DNA of 64,000 nucleotides from Mariprofundus aestuarium (GTDB taxonomy: Bacteria; Pseudomonadota; Zetaproteobacteria; Mariprofundales; Mariprofundaceae), in contig NZ_CP018799.1 in NCBI RefSeq assembly GCF_002795805.1, forward strand, positions 1,419,001-1,483,000. Reading direction: 5' to 3'. Positions 46,243 to 54,331 of the stretch are shown here, one piece after another. How positions within the stretch are numbered: position 1 is the first letter of the stretch; each line of letters opens with the position of its first letter. The position numbers were made by a program, and so were the translations under genes. The notes beneath the pieces were generated by a model that worked only from the letters and a program-made list of their open reading frames with translations, was not told the origin of the DNA and ran no database searches.

Positions 46243-47346
46243 CTAATCATTAAACAGGGATAGCGCAGCTTTCACACCTTGGTGGATGATTTTTCCATTC
46301 CTTATGTTGATACCCAGATTCAGAGCCCTGTCTGCACCTGCCGCCTCCTCAATACCGAGGTCAGCAATAAGTCGCACATAGGGAAGTGTTGCATGGGTTA
46401 GTGCAGCCGTGCTGGTCTGGGGAACGGCTGCTGGCAGGTTTGGCAGGCAGCAGTGCAGCACACCCTCCTCCACATACACCGGATCTTCATAGCTTGTTGG
46501 CCTGCTTGTTTCACTCATGCCACCCTGATCAATAGCAACATCCATAAATACGCTCCCCTGCTTCATCAGAGCAACGTCAGAACGTTTTAACAACACAGGC
46601 GCATGTTTACCCGGAATAAGGGCCGCACCGATCAGAAGGTCACATAAGGGCAGGATTTGCTGTAAATTTTCATGCGTGTAGTGAATCACCTGAATATTCT
46701 TATGCGTTGTCTGCTGCAGCTTATGAATTCGTTCATCATTGGCCTCAAACAGCAGTACCTCAGCACCCAGGCACGCCACTGTCTCGGCAGCATTTATTCC
46801 GACATTGCCTGCCCCAAGAATGACTACCCGCGCCGCTGGCAGGCTTCCCATCCCTCCAGGAAGGCGCCCCACTCCCTGAAATATCGTACCATTTTCTTTT
46901 TGCAGATATTGAACACCCAGTTGCGCAGCAACCTTGCCTGCCACCTGGCTCATTGGCGCAAGCAGCGGAAGTTTGCCTGATTCAAGCTGGACGGTTTCAT
47001 AACCGATGGCACAAACACCGCTTGCCATTAGTGCCCTGGCCAGTTCGGGCACGGCCGCCAGATGAAGAAATGTAAACAGTGTCATGTCAGGCCTGAAGTG
47101 TTGGAATTCCGATTGTAGAGGCTCCTTGACCTTTACAATCAACTCACAGCCCCAAACCTCACCTGCAGAATCCACGACAGACGCACCGGCAGCTAGGTAG
47201 GCCTGATCAGAGAATGAGCTATCGATACCCGCCGAGGACTCAACAACAACCTCATGTCCGGCAGCTGACAACGCCATAACCCCTTCCGGCGTAATCGCGA
47301 CCCTGTGCTCACGGTTTTTTATCTCTTTGGGCACTCCAATTCGCAT
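46243..47346 (-). CDS. ald: Alanine dehydrogenase
   Basis: 367 residues. NAD-dependent oxidative deamination of alanine to pyruvate and ammonia, or the reverse. The N-terminus is RIGVPKEIKNREHRVAITPEGV. The NAD-binding core is VVILGAGNVGINAAETV, and the conserved SGVCAIGYETVQ and VDIAIDQGG-type (MDVAIDQGGMSETSRPT) regions are present. The start at 47346 has AGGGG six bases upstream. It stands alone and converges with the binding-protein gene. Confidence 0.96.
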   Translation of the reverse strand: MRIGVPKEIKNREHRVAITPEGVMALSAAGHEVVVESSAGIDSSFSDQAYLAAGASVVDSAGEVWGCELIVKVKEPLQSEFQHFRPDMTLFTFLHLAAVPELARALMASGVCAIGYETVQLESGKLPLLAPMSQVAGKVAAQLGVQYLQKENGTIFQGVGRLPGGMGSLPAARVVILGAGNVGINAAETVACLGAEVLLFEANDERIHKLQQTTHKNIQVIHYTHENLQQILPLCDLLIGAALIPGKHAPVLLKRSDVALMKQGSVFMDVAIDQGGMSETSRPTSYEDPVYVEEGVLHCCLPNLPAAVPQTSTAALTHATLPYVRLIADLGIEEAAGADRALNLGINIRNGKIIHQGVKAALSLFND

Positions 47347-47493
47347 CGACAACCCCTGCTACAGATTAGATTAAACTACATATTTCCGTATGAATATAAA
47401 CAGCTTTTCTTTTCATGACCATGAGAAGATATCTGTAGAGGCATAAAAAAATGAGCATTTCTGTAAAAAAAGAGGGGGGGAACGCTTACAGGC

Positions 47494-48084
47494 TTACAGG
47501 TGCGTGAACCGGTGAACATCCTCGGCTATAGCGCGAACATGCTCATCAGGAGGCAAATCCACATATACCTGTTTGATGATACCTCGAGTGTCAATCAGAT
47601 AGCTGAGGTTTCTCGCCAAATGGTTCATCGAGCTGTTGGCTGAATACTCTTCAATAATATCCCCTTCGGGATCGGAAAGAAGGGAGTGCGTGATATTCAA
47701 CCTTTCGGAAAACTCACGGTGTGATGGAACAGAGTCGTAGCTGATACCTATCAACTGCAGGTCGAGATCCTGAAAACTACTGTAGTTATCCCTGAATCGC
47801 CTAGCCTGAATCAGGCTCTCTGGGCGGCCTTCATTGTAGAAATAGACTAGGCACCAGTGCCCAAGATAGTCTTTCACCGAAACATTGGTGTTATGCTGAT
47901 TCGGCAAAATAAATTCAGGAACCTCTTTGCCTATCTGAATCGGTTTACCATTATTGACAATCATGCTGAGCATTACCACAGCTGGAATCACCATAACTAC
48001 AATCATGCCGAGTACAATCTTGACGATCGCAATCTGAACTTTTTTAGCCAACTCATGATTGGCAGGCAGTTTCCTCTCAGGCAT
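47494..48084 (-). CDS. Membrane-anchored peroxiredoxin-like protein lacking the peroxidatic Cys
   Basis: About 196 residues with one N-terminal membrane segment (VVMVIPAVVMLSMIV) and a thioredoxin-fold AhpC/BCP-type domain outside (GKEVPEFILPNQHNTNVSVK, LIGISYDSVPSHREF, DTRGIIKQVYV). In the BCP family the active site reads YFYPK..TPGCT; here it reads YFYNEGRPESLIQA, so the peroxidatic Cys is Ser. The only nearby Cys is in GHWCLVYFY. It is probably not a normal peroxidase. The start is uncertain; a GTG at 48147 would add 21 residues. Confidence 0.78.
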   Translation of the reverse strand: MPERKLPANHELAKKVQIAIVKIVLGMIVVMVIPAVVMLSMIVNNGKPIQIGKEVPEFILPNQHNTNVSVKDYLGHWCLVYFYNEGRPESLIQARRFRDNYSSFQDLDLQLIGISYDSVPSHREFSERLNITHSLLSDPEGDIIEEYSANSSMNHLARNLSYLIDTRGIIKQVYVDLPPDEHVRAIAEDVHRFTHL

Positions 48085-48233
48085 GCACGATTTATGCCAC
48101 GGAATGATTAATAAGTAAAGTCTAATATACGAATGCTTGAGGCGCACTATTTAATGTGAACAACAAGCAGCTCAAACAGTGTCAGTTCGCATCGAACCTT
48201 TTTCGAACTAATGATCTCTCTGATAGGGCGCTG

Positions 48234-48542
48234 TTATTTCTCTTCTGAAACTCTCTCTTTCTTGGCCCGGATTCGGGCTTTCTTATCATCTGCCGCATGG
48301 GCATTGCGCGGCTTGCGCGGCAGTGAGCGGTAGATCTCGACACGATCACCCTCCCGCAACGCCTGGCTTCCCTTAATAAGCTTGGCATATATCCCCAGCT
48401 TATGAACTGCCAGATCAATTTCCGGGCACTTATCCATCAGTTCACTGCTACGAACAGCCTCTTCAGCCGTTGTACCTTCAGGAACATCCAGCTCTTCAAT
48501 AAACTGTTGATGCGCTAGCGCATACACCACACTGACATGCAT
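48234..48542 (-). CDS. rnfH: RnfH family ubiquitin-like protein
   Basis: 102 residues of the RnfH/RatB family: VSVVYALAHQQFIEELDVPEG, AVHKLGIYAKL and GDRVEIYRSLPRKPR, a beta-grasp fold with a basic tail (KKARIRAKKER). In gammaproteobacteria it always accompanies ratA; here the ratA stop and rnfH start are adjacent. Its molecular role is not settled. Confidence 0.93.
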   Translation of the reverse strand: MHVSVVYALAHQQFIEELDVPEGTTAEEAVRSSELMDKCPEIDLAVHKLGIYAKLIKGSQALREGDRVEIYRSLPRKPRNAHAADDKKARIRAKKERVSEEK

Positions 48543-48977
48543 TCAGAGCCCCTTTAAAGCCATTGCCCGCTGCTCAAATGCCTGCACCATTGATTTGCAG
48601 GCAGTAGAGAAAATCGGACTGGCCACAATATCAAGCATCATACTGCGAAACTCAAATTCAATCGAAAAGTGGACTCTGCATGAGTTTTCATCAACCACTT
48701 CAAACGTCCAGATACTCTCCAGAAAACGAAATGGCCCATCAAGAAGACGAATTTCAATCAGTTTGTTTACAACAAAGCGATCTACTGTTTTAAAGCTGTG
48801 CCTAGAGCCAGCTAGGTCGGCTACGAGCTCTGCCGTCAGCTCTCCCTGTTCACGGGTAAGCACTGTCGCACCGGCCACCCACGGCAGAAACTGCGGGTAT
48901 GCCTGGATATCCATAACAACATCGAACATCTTTTCAGCACAACAAGCGATAACCCGGGTCTCTTCAAAACTACGCAT
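48543..48977 (-). CDS. ratA: RatA/Coq10-like START domain protein
   Basis: 144 residues, START/polyketide-cyclase fold. The sequence contains FDVVMDIQAYPQFLPWVAGA, HFSIEFEFRSMMLDI and the C-terminal MVQAFEQRA, as in the RatA family. RatA was described as a toxin that blocks 70S ribosome association, and the Coq10 relatives bind ubiquinone; the second role is often preferred. It lies three bases after der and directly before rnfH. Confidence 0.92.
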   Translation of the reverse strand: MRSFEETRVIACCAEKMFDVVMDIQAYPQFLPWVAGATVLTREQGELTAELVADLAGSRHSFKTVDRFVVNKLIEIRLLDGPFRFLESIWTFEVVDENSCRVHFSIEFEFRSMMLDIVASPIFSTACKSMVQAFEQRAMALKGL

Positions 48978-48980
48978 GGA

Positions 48981-50345
48981 TCAGCGCTTTTTCTCCGGAG
49001 CATAGGGGTTATTACCCCCTGCAAAGGTTAAACGAACAGGTACACCAGTCAGGTTGAATGTCTTACGAAAGGATTGCTCCAGATAACGACGGTAACTCGT
49101 TTTCAACGCCTGAGGGCGGTTACAGAATATTTTAATACTTGGTGGTGAGGTGGCAATCTGAGATGCATATTTAAGCTTCACTGCCGCGCCACGATCACTT
49201 GGGGGATGCTGTGCTTCCTGAGCAGCCTGCATCCAGCGGTTAAGCTCACCCGTCCCCACTTCAAAGCGATTACGACCGGCTGCCTTCACTGCCTCATCAA
49301 GAAGTTTTTTCACCCCTTTCCCGCTCTTGGCAGTGATTTTGCAAACCAGAATGTCGGATAATCCGCGCATGCGGAAATCGAGCCGTTCGACATAGTGTTT
49401 CCACTCAGCCTCTGTCATCAGGTCAAGCTTATTAACAGCTACGATGAGTGCACAGCCTTCATCTTGTGCCAGCTGCATCAGGCGCATGTCCTGCTCAGCA
49501 ACACCTTCAGGGCCATCAAGCACCATGACAGCTGCATCTGCACGACGAAATGCCTGCACGGCTTTCACACGGGCAACGAACTCAATGATATCACTGATTC
49601 GGCCATGTTTGCGTTGCCCTGCCGTATCCACCAGACGGACAACACCGTTGCGGTAATCAAGAAAACTATCGATCGCATCGCGTGTGGTTCCGGCAATATC
49701 ACTAACCACCATTCGCTCTTTGCCAAGCCATGCATTGATCAGGGTCGATTTCCCTACATTGGGGCGACCTATGACAGCTATGCTGGCAACCGGCTCCTGC
49801 CCCTCTTCTCTGGACTCAACCACCTCTGGAAGCATACGCTCAAGTTGCACGGAAAAATCGCGAATGCCGTTGCCATGGGAGGCAGATATCGCAACAGGAT
49901 CTCCCATGCCAAGGCTGAAAAAATCAAGTTCACTATCCGGCTTTTCAGCTTTATTGACAACCAGCGCAACAGGAATCTGATGACGGCGAAGTTTTGAGGC
50001 AATAGCCGCATCTACCGGTGTAGCTCCAGCCTGACCGTCAACAACAAACAGGACCACATCGGCAATTTCAAGGGCAGCCTCCACCTGTATATCGATAGCT
50101 GGCTGCATCACATCATAGGTACCCTCTCCGATACCACCGGTATCTACCAGCACCACATTCTGAGTGCCGATCAGGCATTCGCTCTCCAGCCTGTCGACGG
50201 TCACACCGGGACGATCCCCGACAATAGCTTTACGTGAGCCCAACAGGCGGTTGAACAGGGTTGATTTACCCACATTCGGGCGTCCGACAATGGCAACCAC
50301 CGGCAATCGGCCGGCTACCTGAGGGTGATTAGATTTCTGATTCAA
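48981..50345 (-). CDS. der: Ribosome biogenesis GTPase Der (EngA)
   Basis: 454 residues with two tandem GTPase domains: GRPNVGKSTLFNRL and DTGG with NKAE (about 15-170), then GRPNVGKSTLINAWL, DTAGQ and NKLD (about 190-360), followed by the KH-like C-terminal domain. It acts in 50S subunit maturation. The start is a TTG at 50345 with AGG seven bases upstream, just after the bamB stop; an earlier TTG at 50393 lies inside bamB. It is part of yfgM-bamB-der, as in E. coli. Confidence 0.96.
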   Translation of the reverse strand: MNQKSNHPQVAGRLPVVAIVGRPNVGKSTLFNRLLGSRKAIVGDRPGVTVDRLESECLIGTQNVVLVDTGGIGEGTYDVMQPAIDIQVEAALEIADVVLFVVDGQAGATPVDAAIASKLRRHQIPVALVVNKAEKPDSELDFFSLGMGDPVAISASHGNGIRDFSVQLERMLPEVVESREEGQEPVASIAVIGRPNVGKSTLINAWLGKERMVVSDIAGTTRDAIDSFLDYRNGVVRLVDTAGQRKHGRISDIIEFVARVKAVQAFRRADAAVMVLDGPEGVAEQDMRLMQLAQDEGCALIVAVNKLDLMTEAEWKHYVERLDFRMRGLSDILVCKITAKSGKGVKKLLDEAVKAAGRNRFEVGTGELNRWMQAAQEAQHPPSDRGAAVKLKYASQIATSPPSIKIFCNRPQALKTSYRRYLEQSFRKTFNLTGVPVRLTFAGGNNPYAPEKKR

Positions 50346-50367
50346 GGGGATACCTGTTTTGGCGCGC

Positions 50368-51537
50368 TCAGCGCAGTTTAAACAGAGTTCCAAGGTTATT
50401 TCTAACCATCACTCCGTCAGAGGAAACAACAGGAGCCAAGTCGATACGACCGGCTAGCTCCACCATTCCAAGTAGTTTACCGTCCAGACTCAGGCGGAAC
50501 ACCTTGCCAAACTCGTCTGCTACCCAGAGATTTTTATGCCATAATACAGGCCCTGCCAGCTCACCATTTGAGAGTTCCTGCTTCCACAGTGTTTCACCAC
50601 CAGAGGCATCCAGCATGCTCAGTGCGCCCTTGGCATCGGCTACGTATATCTGTTTCCCGACCTGAAGTGGTGATGATTTCGTGGAAATCACACGATTCAT
50701 CAATGTGCTCCCATCCAGCAGTGAGAGGAAAAAAATCTCGCCCTGAAAAATCGGCACAGCCAGCATGTCCTCGTGCCTTCCGGAGAGTTCCGCCAAAATC
50801 AGCACAGGGGTTGCAGCCGGAACCTTCAGTTCACTTAAAACAGTTGCATTGTTATTCAGCAACAACTGTCGTTGCCATAGAAAGCTTCCATTATCAGCTT
50901 TCAATGCAACGACATCACCATTCTTCATGGCAATATAAACGTGATCCCGGTGTACCACTGGAGAGGGCTGAATCTGCATGCCTAGGCCACCCAGTGGACC
51001 GGAATAACTCCAGACTTTTACTCCATTCGGAGTAAAGCGGAACACCTGGTTGTTCTCGGTTTGAACGATAAAGTCATCACCAACAGGAACCGGCCTGCTC
51101 ATAACGGAAGATGGAAGCTCCACACGCCAGGCCACAATCCCGGTGTTGATATCAAGGCCGAACAGCTTGCCATCCACATCACCAACGACAACCAGCCCAT
51201 TAGCTAACTGCAGACCTCCAGATTCACCGGGAGCGCTCAATGCAATGCGCTGAATCTCACTACCATTGGTATTAAACACCCTTGCTCTTCTGTCCTGGGC
51301 TCCAGCAACAATCACCTCGCCATGTTCTCCCTGCACCACTGCAGGGTTACTCATGCCGGATGGCGAAGCCGGACGCCTCTGGTCCAGGTCGATAGACCAG
51401 GCAACAGAGATCTCTGAATCGACAGTCAGTACGGCTTTTTCCTCAATCTCTTCAGATGTAAAAAATCCTGTCGAGCATGCCGACAGGATAAGAGCCGTGC
51501 CAATCAGAAATGGCAACTTCAAACGTTGACTGAGCAT
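50368..51537 (-). CDS. bamB: Outer-membrane assembly lipoprotein BamB
   Basis: 389 residues. Lipobox ILSACS, then a PQQ-repeat beta-propeller with repeats such as VDGKLFGLDINTGIVAWRVEL and NGDVVALKADNGSFLWQ. It is a scaffold subunit of the BAM complex, anchored in the outer membrane and facing the periplasm. Its start overlaps the YfgM-like gene stop by one base, and der follows 22 bases later. Confidence 0.95.
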   Translation of the reverse strand: MLSQRLKLPFLIGTALILSACSTGFFTSEEIEEKAVLTVDSEISVAWSIDLDQRRPASPSGMSNPAVVQGEHGEVIVAGAQDRRARVFNTNGSEIQRIALSAPGESGGLQLANGLVVVGDVDGKLFGLDINTGIVAWRVELPSSVMSRPVPVGDDFIVQTENNQVFRFTPNGVKVWSYSGPLGGLGMQIQPSPVVHRDHVYIAMKNGDVVALKADNGSFLWQRQLLLNNNATVLSELKVPAATPVLILAELSGRHEDMLAVPIFQGEIFFLSLLDGSTLMNRVISTKSSPLQVGKQIYVADAKGALSMLDASGGETLWKQELSNGELAGPVLWHKNLWVADEFGKVFRLSLDGKLLGMVELAGRIDLAPVVSSDGVMVRNNLGTLFKLR

Positions 51538-52169
51538 CAGGATACTTTCTTGCTCATCTGTGATTCGATTTTACGAATAAGATCAGCATCGTTTGCGGAT
51601 GGCGCATCCAGAGCCTTCTGCAGGTACTGCTGCTTCTCACTCTCATCGGTTGAGATCTGTGCGAGCATAAAATAACGAACCTGCTGATACTGCGTACCAA
51701 CATGCTCATCGAGCAGGGATTTTGCAGCAGCACTGTCGCCAGCTGAAATTTTGATTGCGGCCAGATCTAGCCTAGCCTGCCATACCCACTCTTCCATTGC
51801 TTTACTGTGGCTGATCAATGCGTTCAGGTGAACCTCTGAATTCTCAAGATCAACACCAGCCAGTTGCATCAGGGCAAGCGCACCATAACTGCTGCCAGAA
51901 AAGTCCCTGCTGACATTCTGCAACATAGCCTTTTTCTTACCCAGATCGGTTTCATTTACCGCCTGCTGATAAATGGTAGCTGCTGTAGCACGCTGGGAGC
52001 GATCACTTTCAATCCAGAATCCGGTAGCTATCAGCACAACCAATACTGCTGCAGCGGCACCCATCAGGCCGTTTTTATTGGCCTCAACCCAATCCATCCA
52101 CTGGGCAGAACGCATTTCCCGTTTCAATTCATCCAGGTCATTATCCTTCACTGGTATGTCATCACTCAT
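51537..52169 (-). CDS. yfgM: YfgM-like TPR protein, ancillary SecYEG subunit
   Basis: About 210 residues. A cytoplasmic N-terminus (ELKREMRSAQWMDWVEANKNG) precedes one membrane segment (GAAAAVLVVLIATGFWI) and a periplasmic helical TPR-like domain (ATAATIYQQAVNETDLGKKK). This is the E. coli YfgM layout, a SecYEG-associated chaperone partner. The start at 52169 has GAGG nine bases upstream; an in-frame ATG lies nine bases earlier. bamB and der follow it. Confidence 0.92.
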   Translation of the reverse strand: MSDDIPVKDNDLDELKREMRSAQWMDWVEANKNGLMGAAAAVLVVLIATGFWIESDRSQRATAATIYQQAVNETDLGKKKAMLQNVSRDFSGSSYGALALMQLAGVDLENSEVHLNALISHSKAMEEWVWQARLDLAAIKISAGDSAAAKSLLDEHVGTQYQQVRYFMLAQISTDESEKQQYLQKALDAPSANDADLIRKIESQMSKKVS

Positions 52170-52270
52170 CTCTTTCATCCTCGTTCACATCAATGAACAA
52201 CCGGCCTGATCGAGGCAATCCGGTTATATAAAGCTGCTGCACCCTAAAAGGCACCCGGCTACTGTCAATG

Positions 52271-53344
52271 TCAGGGTTCAATGCCCTGCATAGAATCGTG
52301 ACGTCGCTCCAGCACAATGGAGACTACACTTTTCACCAGTGCCGCCATCGGTATGGCAATCATTACACCAACAATGCCCCACAGGCTACCAAAGAGCAGT
52401 ATCGCCACAATAATAGCTATCGGGTGCAGGTTGACGATCTCCGAGAAGAGCCATGGCACTATCACATTTGCATCGATCGCCTGCACCACTCCATACGCCA
52501 TTACACTGTAAGCCATGGTGTCGGTCCATCCCCACTGAAAAAAGGAGAGTAGAATAACCGGAATGGTCACCACAGCAGCACCGACAAAGGGGATCCAGAC
52601 CGATATGCCGGTCAGTACACCAAGCAGCACCGCATATTCATGCCCCATCCACCAGAAGACCAGCCACATGGCTAAACCGACAATGAATGCTTCCCAGAAT
52701 TTACCCCGGATGTAATTACCGATCTGTGTATCAAGCTCAGCCCATACCCGCTGCAGCAGTGAGCGCTCCTTGGGCAGAAACTGCTGCATCCAGTCAATAA
52801 TGAGATGTTTGTCTTTGAGAAAGAAAAACACCATTACCGGCACAAGAACAGCGTAAACCAGCAGGGTAATCATGCCCGGAATGGAGGCTATGGAGAAGGT
52901 AAGCAGAGCGCCGCCCCACTCCTGAAGCTTGGTGGCTATCGCTGCAATCACCTTCTGCAGGAAGTCCGGATTTATCCACTCGGCATGATTGCTCTGCAAC
53001 TGCAAAAACATCTCTCTGATCGACTGCACGTACTGCGGCGCATGCGTAACCAGCCGACCCACCTGTTCAGTTAATAGCGGTAGAACGGCCAGCAGGGCGA
53101 ACATAATCAGCAGAAGTGCCCCTCCGCCCGCAATTGCGATCGCCAGCATGCGCGGTGTTTTGCAGCGCACCAGGAGATCAACTACACCATCGAGCACATA
53201 TGCCAGCGCAATGGCCAGAAGCACCGGAGCCAGGACCGGCACCAGAAGGATCAACAGCAGGAAGATAACCAGCAGTGATGAGAGCAACATCACCAGTTCG
53301 GTATCAGCCAGGCGCTTCTTCAGCCAGTCGGTTAAGACGAACAT
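52271..53344 (-). CDS. AI-2E family transporter (PerM/YhhQ-type)
   Basis: 357 residues with about eight membrane segments and a soluble loop. Characteristic stretches are ALAYVLDGVVDLLV, the central VLVPVMVFFFLKDKHLI, and GVLTGISVWIPFVGA and NVIVPWLFSEIVNLHP near the end. The family includes TqsA and PerM exporters; the substrate here is unknown. It overlaps the DUF4149 gene by 13 bases and lies about 100 bases before yfgM. Confidence 0.93.
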   Translation of the reverse strand: MFVLTDWLKKRLADTELVMLLSSLLVIFLLLILLVPVLAPVLLAIALAYVLDGVVDLLVRCKTPRMLAIAIAGGGALLLIMFALLAVLPLLTEQVGRLVTHAPQYVQSIREMFLQLQSNHAEWINPDFLQKVIAAIATKLQEWGGALLTFSIASIPGMITLLVYAVLVPVMVFFFLKDKHLIIDWMQQFLPKERSLLQRVWAELDTQIGNYIRGKFWEAFIVGLAMWLVFWWMGHEYAVLLGVLTGISVWIPFVGAAVVTIPVILLSFFQWGWTDTMAYSVMAYGVVQAIDANVIVPWLFSEIVNLHPIAIIVAILLFGSLWGIVGVMIAIPMAALVKSVVSIVLERRHDSMQGIEP

Positions 53345-53823
53345 GACTCTCCGCGCCCTGTCGGCCCTAGAGCAACCATTCCCGCTGCCGCAATTGCCGA
53401 AATCAGATGCAACACAGCACTGACTCCATGCCAGATCCCGAATTGCTGGCGAATCGGATCATCTTTGGCCACCAGGTCCATAGACCCAACCTGCGCTTTC
53501 AAATCGGCCAGAATCGGCGAGATGCCGTACTCATTGGTTACGATCAGGGCGGCCAACAGAAGAAGAAGCGACCAGCGCATCCGGCCAACCTCCATGCCGC
53601 TGCTTCGCATAAGCCAGAGTGTAATGACTACCGCTGAAAGCAGTATCAGAGCCATGTTGGCCATATGGAAAACTTCGCCTGCAAGCATACCTGCCATCGA
53701 AACAGCTCCTGCTTTGGCGAACAGAACCGGAGCGACGAGATAACCCGGGACAGCCAGAAGACCCAGCATCAGGGCAAGGCAGAGGCGAAGCGTGCCTATG
53801 CGCAGGCACTTTGCGTTCACCAT
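53332..53823 (-). CDS. DUF4149-like membrane protein
   Basis: 163 residues with four membrane segments (LCLALMLGLLAVPGYL, ALILLSAVVITLWLM, LLLLLAALIVTNEYG and a C-terminal span). The final HGVSAVLHLISAIA and the middle GEVFHMANM fit DUF4149, a small family of unknown role. AGGTG six bases before the ATG at 53823 sets the start. It lies 28 bases after greA and overlaps the transporter gene. Confidence 0.8.
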   Translation of the reverse strand: MVNAKCLRIGTLRLCLALMLGLLAVPGYLVAPVLFAKAGAVSMAGMLAGEVFHMANMALILLSAVVITLWLMRSSGMEVGRMRWSLLLLLAALIVTNEYGISPILADLKAQVGSMDLVAKDDPIRQQFGIWHGVSAVLHLISAIAAAGMVALGPTGRGESCSS

Positions 53824-53851
53824 GACATGCACCTGCCGACCAATAAAGCCC

Positions 53852-54325
53852 TCACTCGTAGCGAATCTCCTGAACCTCATACTCGCGTTCACCAGAAGGA
53901 GCCTGAACAGCGATTATATCGCCCTCCTCCTTGCCGATCATCGCACGTGCGATCGGTGAGGTAATGGATACTTTACCATTTTCAATATCAGCCTCATCAA
54001 CACCCACCACCTGATAGGTCACCTCAGTTCCCTCATCAAGGTCGATCAAGTCGACAGAGGCACCAAAAACAATCTTCTCGGCTGTGATGGTAGATGGATC
54101 GATAACATGAGCTCGCGCCAGTTTGTCTTCAATCGAGGTGATGCGACTTTCATTCATGCCCTGCTCTTCTTTGGCAGCGTGATACTCGGCATTTTCGGAG
54201 AGATCACCGTGTGCACGCGCCGTTTCAATCGTTCTCACGATCCTGTGACGATTCTCCCCCTTTAGAAAAGCAAGAGTTTCACGCAGTGCTTCAGCACCCT
54301 GTTTTGTCATCGGTACACGTTCCAA
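53852..54325 (-). CDS. greA: Transcription elongation factor GreA
   Basis: 157 residues with an N-terminal coiled coil and the acidic tip motif (ARAHGDLSENAEYHAAKEEQ), then the C-terminal FKBP-like domain (SITSPIARAMIGKEEGD). It enters the RNA polymerase secondary channel and rescues backtracked complexes. The start is TTG, with GGGG nine bases upstream inside the carB stop region, so translation is tied to carB. The order carB-greA is common in Proteobacteria. Confidence 0.97.
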   Translation of the reverse strand: MERVPMTKQGAEALRETLAFLKGENRHRIVRTIETARAHGDLSENAEYHAAKEEQGMNESRITSIEDKLARAHVIDPSTITAEKIVFGASVDLIDLDEGTEVTYQVVGVDEADIENGKVSITSPIARAMIGKEEGDIIAVQAPSGEREYEVQEIRYE

Positions 54326-54331
54326 TTACTG

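Noticed and set aside
47440-47480. A/T and poly-G rich stretch after the peroxiredoxin-like gene as a terminator
   Set aside because: Only a five-pair AAATG/CATTT stem with a two-base loop can form, too weak to call.
49395-49997. 200-codon open frame on the plus strand opposite der
   Set aside because: Antisense to both conserved GTPase regions of der; no ribosome site and no family resemblance.
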